A DNA stretch of 64,000 bases from Roseimicrobium sp. ORNL1 (GCF_011044495.1 NZ_CP049143.1:4650001-4714000), one strand, 5' to 3'. Positions 33,315 through 42,691 are shown, numbered from the stretch's first letter. The notes: generated by a model from the sequence alone, not told the origin. Program-made: numbers and translations.

Positions 33315-34817
33315 ATGATTTCTCCAAGGTGGTGCCCTCCCGCTCTCGCATTGACCCTTCTGGCATTTGCCGGGGCAGGCTCCCCGCTCCATTCCCAGCA
33401 GCTCACCGCCGACCCCGCCACCCCGCTCCTGCTCAATGACGTCCACTCGCGGCTCAATGCCACCACGGTGGCAGAGGTGCTGAAGCCCGTGACCGTGGAT
33501 GAGGTCATCACTGCCGTGAAACGGGCGAAGGAAGAGAAGCGCTCGATCAGCATCTCCGGCGCACGTCACTCCATGGGCGGCCAGCAGTGGGCGAAGGACT
33601 CGCTGCATCTGGACATGCGTGGGCTGAACAAATTCATCGCACTGGACGCAGAGCGAGGACTCGCCCGTGCGGAGGCCGGCATCACCTGGCCAGCTCTGGT
33701 GGACGCCCTGGAAAAGGCGCAGGCAGGAAAGGAACCCATCCTCAGCATCACGCAAAAACAAACCGGGGCAGATGAACTCACCCTGGGCGGCGCTGTCTCG
33801 ACCAACATCCATGGCCGCGGCCTGCTGTGGCGCCCTTTCATCCAGGACATCGAATCCATCACCCTTGTCGATGCCGACGCGAAGGTGCGAAAAATCAGTC
33901 GCACGCAGGAGCCGGAACTCTTCAGCCTGGTAGTGGGTGGCTATGGTCTCTTCGGCGTGATCACCGAGGTGGAGATTCGCCTGCGTCCACGACTCAAGCT
34001 GGAGCGCGTGGTGGAGGTCATGCCCATCACGGGCGTCACGCAACGCATCGAAGAACGCATTCGCGATGGCTTCGTGCTCGGCGATTTCCAATTTTGTCCC
34101 GATGAGAAGTCCGACAACTTCCTGAAGGAGGGCGTCTTCTCCTGCTACAAGCCCGCCGCGCCAGGCACCGCCATGCCAGTCTCACAGCTCTCTCTGAATC
34201 CGGAGCGCTGGCGCAATCTCATCGTGAAGGCACACACGAACAAGGCAGAAGCCTGGAACGACTACACCACCTACTACAAGAAGACTTCCGGCCAGTACTA
34301 CGGGCTGGATCGCGCGCAGTTTAATCACTACGACGTGGACTATGAGGAGCGCATGCAAGCCGCGACGAAAGAGGTACCCGCAGGCTCGCTCATGATTCTG
34401 GAAGTCTATGTGCAGCGTCCCCTGCTGGAGGACTTCATGGCCGCCAGTGCCGAGGACTTCCGCAAGCACAACACCAACGTGATCTACGGTACCGTGCGCT
34501 TCATCAAGCGCGATGGCGAAAGCTTCCTCCCCTGGGCCAAAGATGACTACGCGTGCATCGTTTTCAATCTGCGTGTCACGCACACCCCCGAAGGCGTGGA
34601 GAAGGCCAGAGGCGAATTCCGCCGGCTCATCGACCGAGCCCAGGCCCGCGGCGGCAACTTCTTCCTCACCTACCATCGCTGGGCCACGAAGGAACAAATG
34701 CTCAAAGGCTATCCCCAGTTCCCACAGTTCCTGAAGCTGAAGAAACACTACGATCCGGAGGAGCGGTTCCAGAGTGAGTGGTATCGATATTGGAGGGAAG
34801 AATTCAGTAAGCAGTAG
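33315..34817 (+). CDS. Secreted FAD-linked oxidoreductase (PCMH-type FAD-binding domain)
   Basis: 500 residues from ATG 33315 (MISPRWCPPALALTLLAFAG, signal peptide). The FAD domain shows VDEVITAVKRAKEEKRSISI, SGARHSMGGQQW, LTLGGAVSTNIHGRG and GYGLFGVITEVEIRLRP, as in FAD_binding_4 oxidases of the sugar-lactone/alcohol type. The His in SGARHSMGG is the position that is often covalently bound to FAD. The C-terminal substrate region ends HYDPEERFQSEWYRYW, similar to the aldonolactone oxidase group. Substrate unknown. The final codons (SKQ, stop) lie inside an inverted repeat. Confidence 0.88.
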   Translation: MISPRWCPPALALTLLAFAGAGSPLHSQQLTADPATPLLLNDVHSRLNATTVAEVLKPVTVDEVITAVKRAKEEKRSISISGARHSMGGQQWAKDSLHLDMRGLNKFIALDAERGLARAEAGITWPALVDALEKAQAGKEPILSITQKQTGADELTLGGAVSTNIHGRGLLWRPFIQDIESITLVDADAKVRKISRTQEPELFSLVVGGYGLFGVITEVEIRLRPRLKLERVVEVMPITGVTQRIEERIRDGFVLGDFQFCPDEKSDNFLKEGVFSCYKPAAPGTAMPVSQLSLNPERWRNLIVKAHTNKAEAWNDYTTYYKKTSGQYYGLDRAQFNHYDVDYEERMQAATKEVPAGSLMILEVYVQRPLLEDFMAASAEDFRKHNTNVIYGTVRFIKRDGESFLPWAKDDYACIVFNLRVTHTPEGVEKARGEFRRLIDRAQARGGNFFLTYHRWATKEQMLKGYPQFPQFLKLKKHYDPEERFQSEWYRYWREEFSKQ

Positions 34818-34890
34818 GTCAGTAGACAGTATTCAAATGGATGTATCCCCAGATCTCTATCGGTTACTGACTACTGACCTGCTGATTACT
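34807..34890. repeat. Inverted repeat (family H) overlapping a stop codon
   Basis: Arms 34807-34832 and 34865-34890 are 26 bases each with three mismatches, built from CAGTAGGTCAGTAG-like words. The left arm contains the last codons and stop of the FAD-linked oxidoreductase; the right arm ends just before the next start (34894). The word AGTAAGCAGTAG also forms the end of the LysR gene at 60666. Confidence 0.8.
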
Positions 34891-34893
34891 AAA

Positions 34894-35346
34894 ATGTCCC
34901 ATTCCCTCCGCATCACTCTCCTCTGGACCTGCACCGCGCTCTTCCTTGCGCGAGTGATGGGGCAGATTCTGGTGGGCATCTATCCAGGAGCTCCCATGCT
35001 ACCCGAGTGGAAGGAATGGTATTCAGGCCTGCTACCTTATCCCTGGCTGGTGCTTTCGCAGCTTCTCCTGCTCATGTTCATGACCGTGGTGAATGTGGAC
35101 ACGGCACGGCGTAGCGGGCACTTCTGCGTGGTGAGCGCCACCGTGCGCTGGCGGCTGAATCTCTTCGCGGCTCTGTACGCAGGGTCCATGGTGTTCCGCT
35201 ACACCTACCGCATGATCACCATGCCGGAGGAGCGCTGGTTCGGCGGCACCATTCCCATCTGGTTTCACTTTGTACTGGCGGCGTGGGTGTGGCTGGTGGC
35301 GGTGAAGTCGAAAACACCCAAGGCTTCCGGTGCGAACGTCTCGTGA
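34894..35346 (+). CDS. Small integral membrane protein
   Basis: 150 residues from ATG 34894 (MSHSLRITLLWTCTALFLAR). Four membrane segments: LLWTCTALFLARVMGQILV, LVLSQLLLLMFMTVVNV, LNLFAALYAGSMVFRYTY and IPIWFHFVLAAWVWLVAV. Polar TRP at the short C-terminus. No recognised family; length and topology suggest a small four-helix inner-membrane protein. It follows the FAD oxidoreductase with a long hairpin between. Confidence 0.7.
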   Translation: MSHSLRITLLWTCTALFLARVMGQILVGIYPGAPMLPEWKEWYSGLLPYPWLVLSQLLLLMFMTVVNVDTARRSGHFCVVSATVRWRLNLFAALYAGSMVFRYTYRMITMPEERWFGGTIPIWFHFVLAAWVWLVAVKSKTPKASGANVS

Positions 35347-35368
35347 CTGCAACGGCACTTCTCAGTTT

Positions 35369-35475
35369 CAGTCTCCGAAGTTTTCTCTGCGCCTCTGTGT
35401 TTGATTCGTCCTGCCGTCCTCACCCTTCGGGCTGCTTCGCAGTCGTCTCGCTCCGCTCGGCGCTGTGTTGAATCC
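35369..35475. repeat. Interrupted 'ctctgtgt...gttgaatcc' repeat (E3)
   Basis: CAGTCTCCGAAGTT and CTCTGCGCCTCTGTGT at the left and GTGTTGAATCC at the right match E2 (15424-15470), but about 60 bases (including CACCCTTCGGGCTGCTTCG and CTCGCTCCGCTCGG) are inserted inside. It looks like one repeat element placed within another. Confidence 0.55.
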
Positions 35476-35522
35476 AGTGCACGCGACTACTCCCATCTCC
35501 CCTTGGGCTCGCTGGAGCCCCC

Positions 35523-36713
35523 TTACACTCCACGCGTAGCCACCATCCCCTCGCGTGCAGCCCACAACGCAATGTCCTCCTTGCGTATCGCAGCAGCCAT
35601 GAGCTGGGGAAACTTGTCTGGGGTGCAGGCAAAGCTCGGCACGCCCAGAGCACTCAGCTTTGCTGCCAACGCTTGATCATACGCTGGAGCGCCTTCATCG
35701 CTGAGGGCGAGCAGGGTGATGAACTGCACGCCAGACTGCACCAGTTCCGCGGCGCGCTGGAGCAGATTCTTTTCTACACCACCCTCGTAGAGGTCGCTGA
35801 TGAGCACGAGAATGGTCTCCTGCGGCTTCGCGACGAGGCTCTGGCAATAACCTACCGCGCGATTGATGTCCGTGCCTCCGCCGAGCTGGGTGCCAAAGAG
35901 CAGCTCCACCGGGTCATCCAGTTTCTCTGTCATATCCACCACGGCCGTGTCGAAGACTACCAACTGCGTCTTCACCGCAGGCAGTGAGGCCATGACCGCG
36001 CCGAAGATGCTGGAGTACACCACGGAGGCCGCCATGGAGCCGCTCTGGTCGATGCACAGCATGATGTCCCGCTGCGTCTTCTGCGCCTTGCGGCCATAGC
36101 CGATGAGCGTCTCCGGGACGATAGTGTGATACTCCTCCTGATAGTGCCGCATGTTTGCACGGATGGTGCGGTTCCAGTCGATCTCGGCAAGGCGCGGGCG
36201 GCGGTTGCGCACGGCACGATTCAACGCGCCGGTGACGGCGGAGCGCATGGGCTCCTCCAGCCGGCGCATGAGATCCTCCACCACTTTGCGCACCACGAGT
36301 CGTGCGGTGTCCTTCGTCTTCGCTGGGATGGCTTGGTTCAGCGAGATGAGGCTGGCCACCAGATGCACATCCGGCTGCACGGCCTCCAGCATTTCCGGCT
36401 GGAGCAGCATCTCCCGCATGCCTAGGCGGTCGAGCGCATCCTGCTGCATCACCTGCACCACGCTGGAAGGGAAATACTTCCGGATGTCTCCCAGCCAGCG
36501 CGCAACTTTCGGTGCGGACTTTTCCGTGCCACCACGGCGCGGACCAGAGTTCAATCCACCTCCACCGTCCGGCTCATAGAGAGCGGAGAGCGCCTTATCC
36601 ATTTCGAGGTCATCGCCCGCCAGGCCGCCGCACGCGCCTTCCGCGCTGCCGCCGAGGATGAGCCGCCAGCGGCGCTGACGTTCGGTGTCGGAGATGGTGG
36701 CAGGGGAAGTCAT
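35523..36713 (-). CDS. vWA domain protein of the MoxR/SWIM/DUF5682 system
   Basis: 396 residues from ATG 36713 (MTSPATISDTERQRRWRL); an upstream ATG at 36743 lies in repeat A4. Residues about 215-380 form a von Willebrand A domain with MIDAS DxSGS at Asp222-Ser226 (CIDQSGSM) and the later GGGTDINRAV loop Thr and VLISDLYEGG. The N-terminal 200 residues are helical (KKYFPSSVVQVMQQDALDR-like). In this gene set the vWA protein is thought to work with the MoxR ATPase to remodel a target. It is the last gene of the set, 87 bases or more after DUF5682. Confidence 0.92.
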   Translation of the reverse strand: MTSPATISDTERQRRWRLILGGSAEGACGGLAGDDLEMDKALSALYEPDGGGGLNSGPRRGGTEKSAPKVARWLGDIRKYFPSSVVQVMQQDALDRLGMREMLLQPEMLEAVQPDVHLVASLISLNQAIPAKTKDTARLVVRKVVEDLMRRLEEPMRSAVTGALNRAVRNRRPRLAEIDWNRTIRANMRHYQEEYHTIVPETLIGYGRKAQKTQRDIMLCIDQSGSMAASVVYSSIFGAVMASLPAVKTQLVVFDTAVVDMTEKLDDPVELLFGTQLGGGTDINRAVGYCQSLVAKPQETILVLISDLYEGGVEKNLLQRAAELVQSGVQFITLLALSDEGAPAYDQALAAKLSALGVPSFACTPDKFPQLMAAAIRKEDIALWAAREGMVATRGV

Positions 36714-36735
36714 AGGTGGAAGGAGGCGGGCTTTA

Positions 36736-36769
36736 GAAACCACTAATGAGCACTAATAGGACACTAATT
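36736..36769. repeat. Single 'cactaatg'-family repeat (A4)
   Basis: GAAACCACTAATGAGCACTA followed by ATAGGACACTAAT matches A1 at 11206 closely. It lies between the DUF5682 stop and the vWA start, within an otherwise compact gene cluster. Confidence 0.7.
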
Positions 36770-36830
36770 TTGGAGGACGCTGCGGAATGTCTGGGACTGG
36801 AATGGCGTGGTGTATCAGGAGTGGTGTGTA

Positions 36831-39212
36831 TTACTGGGAAGGGAGACCGAGAATCTGCCGCAGCACCGGGATGGGTTTCTGGGCGCGTTCGAGATTCCAG
36901 TCTAGGTCGGTAGTGGCAGCGGCATGTGCGGCACCGGTGCTGGCACTCCCACCGCCACGCTGCTTCGCGCGCTCGCCAAGCTGCTGACGCTCGGTCCCTG
37001 GGAAAAGGGCAAAGGTGCGGCGCACGAGAGGGAGGATGCGTGTGAAATGCTCCTCGTGCAGGGAGGCCACCCAGCCATTCACGGTTTGCCAGAGGCGGTC
37101 GTCATGGAGCAGGACCATGCCGCTCTGCTGGAGGAACCCTTCCAGCCAGGCAGCGGCGGGCGCGGGATCGTGGCCGATAGAGAGCGCCTGGCTCATGCGC
37201 TGCTCGGTGAGTTCCAAATCATCGGCACGTTCGTCAAAACGGATGCGCGCGGCGAGCCCTTCCACCAAGCCGTGTGAACCATCGAGCACGGCAATCCGCC
37301 CCAAGGCGGGCAGCCAGTTTTCCAGATGCTCCTGCTTGCCGATGAGCTTAATGGCCTGATGCGCACCGAGAATGCGCTTCCGCATGGCGGCAGCGGCATC
37401 ATCATCGAGCGAAGCACACGCACCGCTGAGCCCGATGCAGGCGCGTGAGACGAGTCCATCCAGCACGTGACCCACGAGTGAGGCATCGGTCTGGCGCACG
37501 TTGCCGTAGCGGAAGATATTTGCGAGGGGCGGGATGGCATCAAGCAGTTGGGAAGTATCGCCCGCCACGGCGGCAAAGTTCTCCAATGCCTGCGTCACTT
37601 GTGCAATCGCCTGCGGCAGATTCGCCAGCAGCACGCGATCCACCAGCGCAGAGAGCTCGGGCAGCGAGCCAGCGTTCTGCGCCTTGTCCAGCGCGAGTGC
37701 GGCGGCCGCATCCACAATGGTCTGCCCCCAGCGACTAGCCTCGATGATGCTGATGGCGAACTCGGGCTGCCATTGCAGTTGCCACACTTCGTGGAAGGTG
37801 CCCTTCGCAGAGCGGCCCGTGCCCCGCACTTCACCCCACTTGATACCCAGCAGGCTCAGCCGGTGCAGCAGGTGGCTGCGCGCGAGGTCATTTTCATTGC
37901 GCAGGTCGAGGTCGAGCTCCTTCGCTGGCGCCTCGGGCTTCATGCGGAGGCTGCGCTGCTGCTTCTCGAGGTCCTGCTGCAGCGGCACGGCAGGCACGCC
38001 CGGTGGCACACGCCCCATGCGCTCACTCACCACCAGCTTGCGATGAATCAGCGCCAGCGGTCCGGACTCACCCATGCACATCACCGCGCGGATGGCTTCG
38101 TTGATTTCACCCAGGCCCGCATGAGGTCGCTCACTCATGGCAGCAATCGTCTCCGCGAGTCGTGCGGCCTCGATGACATGCGCGGAGGAGCAATCGATGT
38201 CCTCCTCGCGCAAAAGACGCGCCACCTTCGAGATCCAGCCGATGGCTCGCGCTCCCCCATCCTGAGTGTCACACTTCCAGAGGAACTCATACCAACCTGG
38301 AGAGAGCACACCGGCACCATAGCCGCTCGCGGTCGTGAGCCTACCATACGTCCACGGTGCCCAGGTCGCAGTAACCTTCACCTTTGGCAGTCCCTTGAGC
38401 AGATCGTTGTCCGCCTTCGCCGCAGGCATGGTGGCGAGTGCAGGCACGTGCCATGCACCGCATACCACCGCGATATTCTTGAAATCCTCCTTCTCCGCGG
38501 CACGCAGGCACTTGCGCATGTGAGCCTCCCGCAGGGCCTCGCGACGCGCAGCACGCTCAGTCATGCGGCGCGGCACATCCGTGCGCACGGTGGTCATCGC
38601 TTCTTGGATGGCCGCGAACAAACCCGCGCTATCGCCATCACGACGCTCTTCCACGAGGTGATTCCACCAGGACTCGCCATCATCATAACCAGCAGCACGT
38701 CCCAGCCAGTCGAGGGGATCAAGTCCCGGGTCTTCCATCTCGGGTTCCCCGGTATCCTCGCTCTTTTCCTCCCCTGCCACCGCATTCTCTGTCGGCATGG
38801 CATCTTCCGATGCCGCCTCGGGTGTTTCCGATTCCACCGGACCACTCTCGGGCGAAGGCATAGTCACAGCAAGCTTGTCCTCCTTCCGCAGTGCCAGATC
38901 ATGCACCTGCGGCAGGTCGATAAAGCGCACCGGAATTCCCTTTGCCAGGCCATACTTCACCGCCTGCCACTCTGGCGAGAAGACGGTGAAGGGATAAAAC
39001 GAAGCGAGTGAGGTATCCTCCGGGCAATAGCACAGCAGCGAAACAGGCGGTTCCATCTCACCATCCAGCACCAGGCTGAGCACGGCCTCCGCCTCCGGCG
39101 GTCCCTCAATGAGCAGGCAATCCGGAGACGTCTCCTCAAGCGCACGCAGGAGCGAGCGAGCACAGCCGGGGCCGTGATGTCGGATGCCAAAGAATTTCGT
39201 TTGTGCCCCCAT
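36831..39212 (-). CDS. DUF5682 family protein
   Basis: 793 residues. The N-terminal domain starts GIRHHGPGCARSLLRALEE and has LLIEGPPEAEAV and later GAWHVPALAT; this pattern (an early Arg/His word, E-G-P, and G-x-x-H) resembles the TraB/ChaN/EreA-type fold (inference). A Pro/Glu/Ser-rich acidic insertion at about 120-165 looks disordered. The C-terminal 450 residues are helical. DUF5682 proteins travel with MoxR, vWA, DUF5691 and SWIM genes in many bacteria; the role is unknown. Start one base after the zinc-ribbon gene stop, so co-translation is likely. Confidence 0.9.
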   Translation of the reverse strand: MGAQTKFFGIRHHGPGCARSLLRALEETSPDCLLIEGPPEAEAVLSLVLDGEMEPPVSLLCYCPEDTSLASFYPFTVFSPEWQAVKYGLAKGIPVRFIDLPQVHDLALRKEDKLAVTMPSPESGPVESETPEAASEDAMPTENAVAGEEKSEDTGEPEMEDPGLDPLDWLGRAAGYDDGESWWNHLVEERRDGDSAGLFAAIQEAMTTVRTDVPRRMTERAARREALREAHMRKCLRAAEKEDFKNIAVVCGAWHVPALATMPAAKADNDLLKGLPKVKVTATWAPWTYGRLTTASGYGAGVLSPGWYEFLWKCDTQDGGARAIGWISKVARLLREEDIDCSSAHVIEAARLAETIAAMSERPHAGLGEINEAIRAVMCMGESGPLALIHRKLVVSERMGRVPPGVPAVPLQQDLEKQQRSLRMKPEAPAKELDLDLRNENDLARSHLLHRLSLLGIKWGEVRGTGRSAKGTFHEVWQLQWQPEFAISIIEASRWGQTIVDAAAALALDKAQNAGSLPELSALVDRVLLANLPQAIAQVTQALENFAAVAGDTSQLLDAIPPLANIFRYGNVRQTDASLVGHVLDGLVSRACIGLSGACASLDDDAAAAMRKRILGAHQAIKLIGKQEHLENWLPALGRIAVLDGSHGLVEGLAARIRFDERADDLELTEQRMSQALSIGHDPAPAAAWLEGFLQQSGMVLLHDDRLWQTVNGWVASLHEEHFTRILPLVRRTFALFPGTERQQLGERAKQRGGGSASTGAAHAAATTDLDWNLERAQKPIPVLRQILGLPSQ

Positions 39213-39213
39213 A

Positions 39214-39576
39214 TCACCAAATTTTTTTGCCCCAAATCAGGAGAATGATGATGACAATATAGATCGCCAAGCATCCCAGGCCCCGTCTCAGCTTGCCCTG
39301 ACGCCATGCGAACAAGATCCTGTCCTTCAGGCTCTCCTTGACCTGATCAATGTCCTCAACCACGAGCTTTCCCCGCTCCGACACAAAATTAATCTTCCTG
39401 CCAGCCATCACCATCCGAGATACCGCTCTCAACTCGCTGTTCGAAAGATTGTGATCCGATGCCAGGATGGACTTCTCCCTCTCTTCTTCTGTCTCTGGCG
39501 AATAGCGGCACTCCGGGCACGGCGTCCACGCCCCGAACTTCATCACACCACATTTAAGACAAACTGCCGCGGTCAT
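39214..39576 (-). CDS. Small zinc-ribbon protein with one C-terminal membrane helix
   Basis: 120 residues from ATG 39576 (MTAAVCLKCGVMKFGAWTPC); a TTG at 39609 would overlap the MoxR stop. Two CxxC pairs (CLKCG and CPECR) make a zinc ribbon. The middle is charged and helical; the last 20 residues are a membrane anchor (LGCLAIYIVIIILLIWG). It sits inside the MoxR-vWA set between the MoxR and DUF5682 genes, so it may tie the system to the membrane (inference), although similar small proteins are also found elsewhere. Confidence 0.8.
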   Translation of the reverse strand: MTAAVCLKCGVMKFGAWTPCPECRYSPETEEEREKSILASDHNLSNSELRAVSRMVMAGRKINFVSERGKLVVEDIDQVKESLKDRILFAWRQGKLRRGLGCLAIYIVIIILLIWGKKIW

Positions 39577-39605
39577 TGCGTCATTCGATGAGAGAGATCC
39601 ATCTA

Positions 39606-40685
39606 TCAATCCGCATCACGGAAAGCGCGGTAGAGGTCCTTCCATTCATCGCGCTCCTTCACCACGGTCTCGATGTATTCCTTCCACACCACGGTATCTT
39701 GCACCGGGTCCTTCACCACCGCACCGATGATGCTCGAAGCGACATCTCCCGCGCGTACCGTGCCATCGCCGAAGTGCGAAGCGAGCGCGAGCCCGCTGTT
39801 CAGCACGCTGATGGCCTCCGCGGTGCTGAGCGTGCCGGTGGGTGACTTCAGCTTGGTCTTGCCGTCGGCCGTTTGACCGGTGCGCAGCTCGCGGAAGATC
39901 TGCACCACGCGGCGCACTTCCTTCAGCGCCGGCGGCTCGGCTGGCAGTTCCAGCGCGCGTCCCATCTCTGCCACACGCTTCGTCACGATGGCAATCTCCT
40001 CCTCCTCCGAGGAAGGCACGGGAAGGATGACGGTGTTGAAGCGCCGCTTCAATGCGCTGCTAAGTTCATTCACGCCTTTGTCGCGATTGTTCGCCGTGGC
40101 GATGACATTAAACCCGCGCGTGGCCTGCACCTGTGTATTCAGCTCGGGAATGGGCAGCATCTTTTCCGAGAGAATGGTGATGAGCGTGTCCTGCACATCC
40201 GCAGGGATGCGCGTGAGTTCCTCAATGCGCGCAATGCGCCCCTCCTCCATGGAGCGCATCAGCGGACTGGGCACGAGGGCTTCGAGCGAGGGACCTTTCG
40301 AGAGGAGTTGCGCGTAGTTCCAGCCATATCGCATCTGTTCCTCACTGGTGCCCGCCGTGCCCTGCACGATGCGCGTGGAGTCACGCGAGATGGCGGCGGA
40401 GAGATGCTCAGATACCCAGGACTTCGCCGTGCCCGGCACGCCATACAACAGCAGCGCCCGATCCGTGGCCAGCGTGGACACGGCAATCTCCATGAGGCGG
40501 CGGCTGCCGATGTACTTCGGCGAGATCTCGAATCCATTGTCCAGCTTTCCACCCATGAGGTAGGTCACCACGGACCAGGGAGAGAGTTCCCAATGGGTGG
40601 GCCGCTCGCGCGTGTCCGCCTTGCGGAGTTCCGCGAGTTCCTCAGCATATTGCTGCTCGGCATGGAGTCGGAGTTTTTCAGTCAT
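39606..40685 (-). CDS. MoxR-type AAA+ ATPase
   Basis: 359 residues. Walker A is GVPGTAKS (residues 82-89); the Walker B region reads ARIEELTRIPADVQDTLITI, with EE where many MoxR proteins have DE; sensor 1 is NVIATANNRDKGVNELSSAL and the arginine-finger region is KRRFNTVILPVP. It is a MoxR-clade ATPase that is expected to form hexamers and act with the vWA protein. It is the start of the distal half of the cluster downstream of a 449-base space from DUF5691, which holds a small + gene. Confidence 0.93.
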   Translation of the reverse strand: MTEKLRLHAEQQYAEELAELRKADTRERPTHWELSPWSVVTYLMGGKLDNGFEISPKYIGSRRLMEIAVSTLATDRALLLYGVPGTAKSWVSEHLSAAISRDSTRIVQGTAGTSEEQMRYGWNYAQLLSKGPSLEALVPSPLMRSMEEGRIARIEELTRIPADVQDTLITILSEKMLPIPELNTQVQATRGFNVIATANNRDKGVNELSSALKRRFNTVILPVPSSEEEEIAIVTKRVAEMGRALELPAEPPALKEVRRVVQIFRELRTGQTADGKTKLKSPTGTLSTAEAISVLNSGLALASHFGDGTVRAGDVASSIIGAVVKDPVQDTVVWKEYIETVVKERDEWKDLYRAFRDAD

Positions 40686-40810
40686 GGAAGAATGGGATGG
40701 GTCAGGGTCCTGTTCGAGAACGTGAATCTAAGATGTTGCCGGTTAGTGACTACGACGAGGTGGATGTCGAAGAAAAGGGTCTGTGAAGGATTGTCAGCCC
40801 CAAACTTCTT

Positions 40811-40833
40811 GCAGCCCACGAGGCATGGGCTAC
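40811..40833. repeat. Hairpin with family-C layout
   Basis: On the minus strand: GTAG, stem GCCCA/TGGGC with a 9-base loop, and TGC. Same layout as C1/C2 (GTAG plus stem-loop) but different stem sequence. It lies between the MoxR start and the small + gene at 40877. Confidence 0.45.
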
Positions 40834-40876
40834 CTCCGTGGTACTCCGTAGACAATCAACCGTGGTTGAGTTGCCC

Positions 40877-41056
40877 ATGAACGCGATAGAAATGCTTACC
40901 GTACTCATCTTGTTCACTGCGGCCTTGTTCGTTGGAGCGCTGCTGCAAGAGCACTACGGAGAACCCGGCTTTTTTGGCGGGTTTGCGGGAGCGCTGCTTC
41001 TAGTGGCAGGTTTGTTCTTGTTTCTTCGCTGGAAGGGAAACTCAAACGCCGGCTAG
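40877..41056 (+). CDS. Very small membrane protein, antisense to the cluster
   Basis: 59 residues from ATG 40877 (MNAIEMLTVLILFTAALFVG), with two hydrophobic segments (LTVLILFTAALFVGALL and GGFAGALLLVAGLFLFLRW) joined by a polar hairpin QEHYGEPGFF. It lies on the + strand between MoxR and DUF5691, both minus. No family recognised. Composition is clearly membrane-like, which makes chance less likely, but no second line of evidence. Confidence 0.5.
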   Translation: MNAIEMLTVLILFTAALFVGALLQEHYGEPGFFGGFAGALLLVAGLFLFLRWKGNSNAG

Positions 41057-41134
41057 GCCAGAGGGTTTGGGCGAAAGCAGCAGAAGCTTGCGCGCCACAG
41101 ATCAAAACAATCGGAGATGGAAGTCTGGCGAAGG

Positions 41135-42691
41135 TCATGGCCGCAGTGCGTGCAGTAGTTTACGTTGATCTGCGACCACACTGAGCCGGGCGACGGCCTC
41201 GGCGAAAGGCATGACCTCGGGGCGTTGCAGGTCCCAGTCCGCCACGGCTTCATCGAGCAGTGCAGGTGGCAACACACAGACCAGCTCCACCAGCGGCACG
41301 CGAAGCTGCCACTCATACTGCGCTGCGCCGCCGTGGATGCGCTCACGCACGGCACGTAGAAGCCCGCGTCCCACCTCTGTGGAGGCGATGGTCCCGCCGG
41401 GAGGAATGGTCTGCAGCAGTTTTTCCAACGGGCCACTCATCACGGAGTGCTGCGCCTTGAGATGGGAAGTGAGCAGCGGAACGTACAGCCGCTCGCGCTC
41501 TGCCACCGGAAGGGAAAGCAGCAGGTCGAAGGGGTTCAGGGCCGTGCCTTCGTAGAGTTCCGCCTCCAGCATGGCTTGGGACCACTCGGGCAGCATCTGC
41601 AGGGACTGCGCTTCCGCCCAGCCGCGAATCAAAGCATCCTTCCACTCGGTCCCTTTCGCCCATGCGATCAGTTCCGCGGGATCTTTCCCCAGGCGCTCGA
41701 CCCACCAGCCGAGCGGCGCGCGAGAAGTGATTTGCATGAGCCACCATGCGCGCTGGCCGACGCCTGAGCCTTGGGGCGGCGTCTCGCTGATGAGATCATT
41801 CTTCCACTCCAGATCATGGGAGGTAGGTGGATCCAAGGTGATGACCTCCCCACGCAGGAACTTCTTCTCACTCTTCAAACACGCATCCAGCCGCGCGGCC
41901 ATGCGCAGCGTGAAACGCGACTGCGGCATCGCGCCGAGCAGACGGGAAGCCGTTTCGCGCACCTCCTTGCTCTTGTCCTTCAGCGCAGGCTCGATGACCA
42001 CCTCATCCTCCAGCGAGAGCCCGGGGCGCAACTCCTCCAGGAGAGCGGCTCGCTCACGCGCTCCCTCCACCGGCAGGGCGAGCTGCACCAGGGTGCGCAC
42101 ACGCGCCGCGTCCACGGGGCGCAGCCTCCGGAGAAACAGCTTCCGCTGATCCAGGCTGCCGTGTTCCCACGATTCTTCCGCGAGATTGTCCGAGTTGGCT
42201 CCCGCAGCATAGCCCCAATCCGCCTGCTGTGCCGCCAGCCAGGCACCACGCTGTCCCAGTACCGGCAGCAGGCTTTCACGAAGGACAATACTGCGACGTC
42301 CTGCATCCAGCGCCTTCGGCAGAAGGCGATGTGGCAGGCCATAGCCATGCTTCGCGAGCACTTGAAACGCCTCTGCCTGCAGACGCATGGGTCCATCCGT
42401 GAGGATGCCCGTGATCGCCTGCACCACGGGAGCATCGTGCATCGCCCTCAGCGATTCCTCGGGACACATGGCAGGTGCTTCGCGTGAAGACACGGGTTGA
42501 TTCCTTCCCGCGAGATGACACGCGCCAAGCACTCCCGCGACGCGCAGGAAGGTCTGTCCATTCGCAGCCTCAGCAGACACCTGCTGCACCAGCGCCCCGA
42601 GTTCGCCCTCGAAGGCAGGCCACTCCGGCGCACGACGATCCGTGCCGATGAGCGCGGCGGAGGAAAGGAGATGCAGCGGGTTCGTACTCAT
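41135..42691 (-). CDS. DUF5691 family protein (HEAT-repeat-like)
   Basis: 518 residues from ATG 42691, which overlaps the SWIM stop codon in an ATGA. Begins MSTNPLHLLSSAALIGTDRR, the usual DUF5691 start (a few residues then LIGTDR). Long runs of paired helices (ALPVEGARERAALLEELRPG, IEPALKDKSKEVRETASRLL) suggest HEAT-like repeats. The protein is a constant partner of the SWIM and MoxR genes in many genomes; function unknown. Helical repeat proteins of this type often serve as scaffolds (inference). Confidence 0.9.
   Translation of the reverse strand: MSTNPLHLLSSAALIGTDRRAPEWPAFEGELGALVQQVSAEAANGQTFLRVAGVLGACHLAGRNQPVSSREAPAMCPEESLRAMHDAPVVQAITGILTDGPMRLQAEAFQVLAKHGYGLPHRLLPKALDAGRRSIVLRESLLPVLGQRGAWLAAQQADWGYAAGANSDNLAEESWEHGSLDQRKLFLRRLRPVDAARVRTLVQLALPVEGARERAALLEELRPGLSLEDEVVIEPALKDKSKEVRETASRLLGAMPQSRFTLRMAARLDACLKSEKKFLRGEVITLDPPTSHDLEWKNDLISETPPQGSGVGQRAWWLMQITSRAPLGWWVERLGKDPAELIAWAKGTEWKDALIRGWAEAQSLQMLPEWSQAMLEAELYEGTALNPFDLLLSLPVAERERLYVPLLTSHLKAQHSVMSGPLEKLLQTIPPGGTIASTEVGRGLLRAVRERIHGGAAQYEWQLRVPLVELVCVLPPALLDEAVADWDLQRPEVMPFAEAVARLSVVADQRKLLHALRP

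Noticed and set aside
37548-39011. Long + strand open frame opposite DUF5682
   Set aside because: High-GC antisense frame without domain features.
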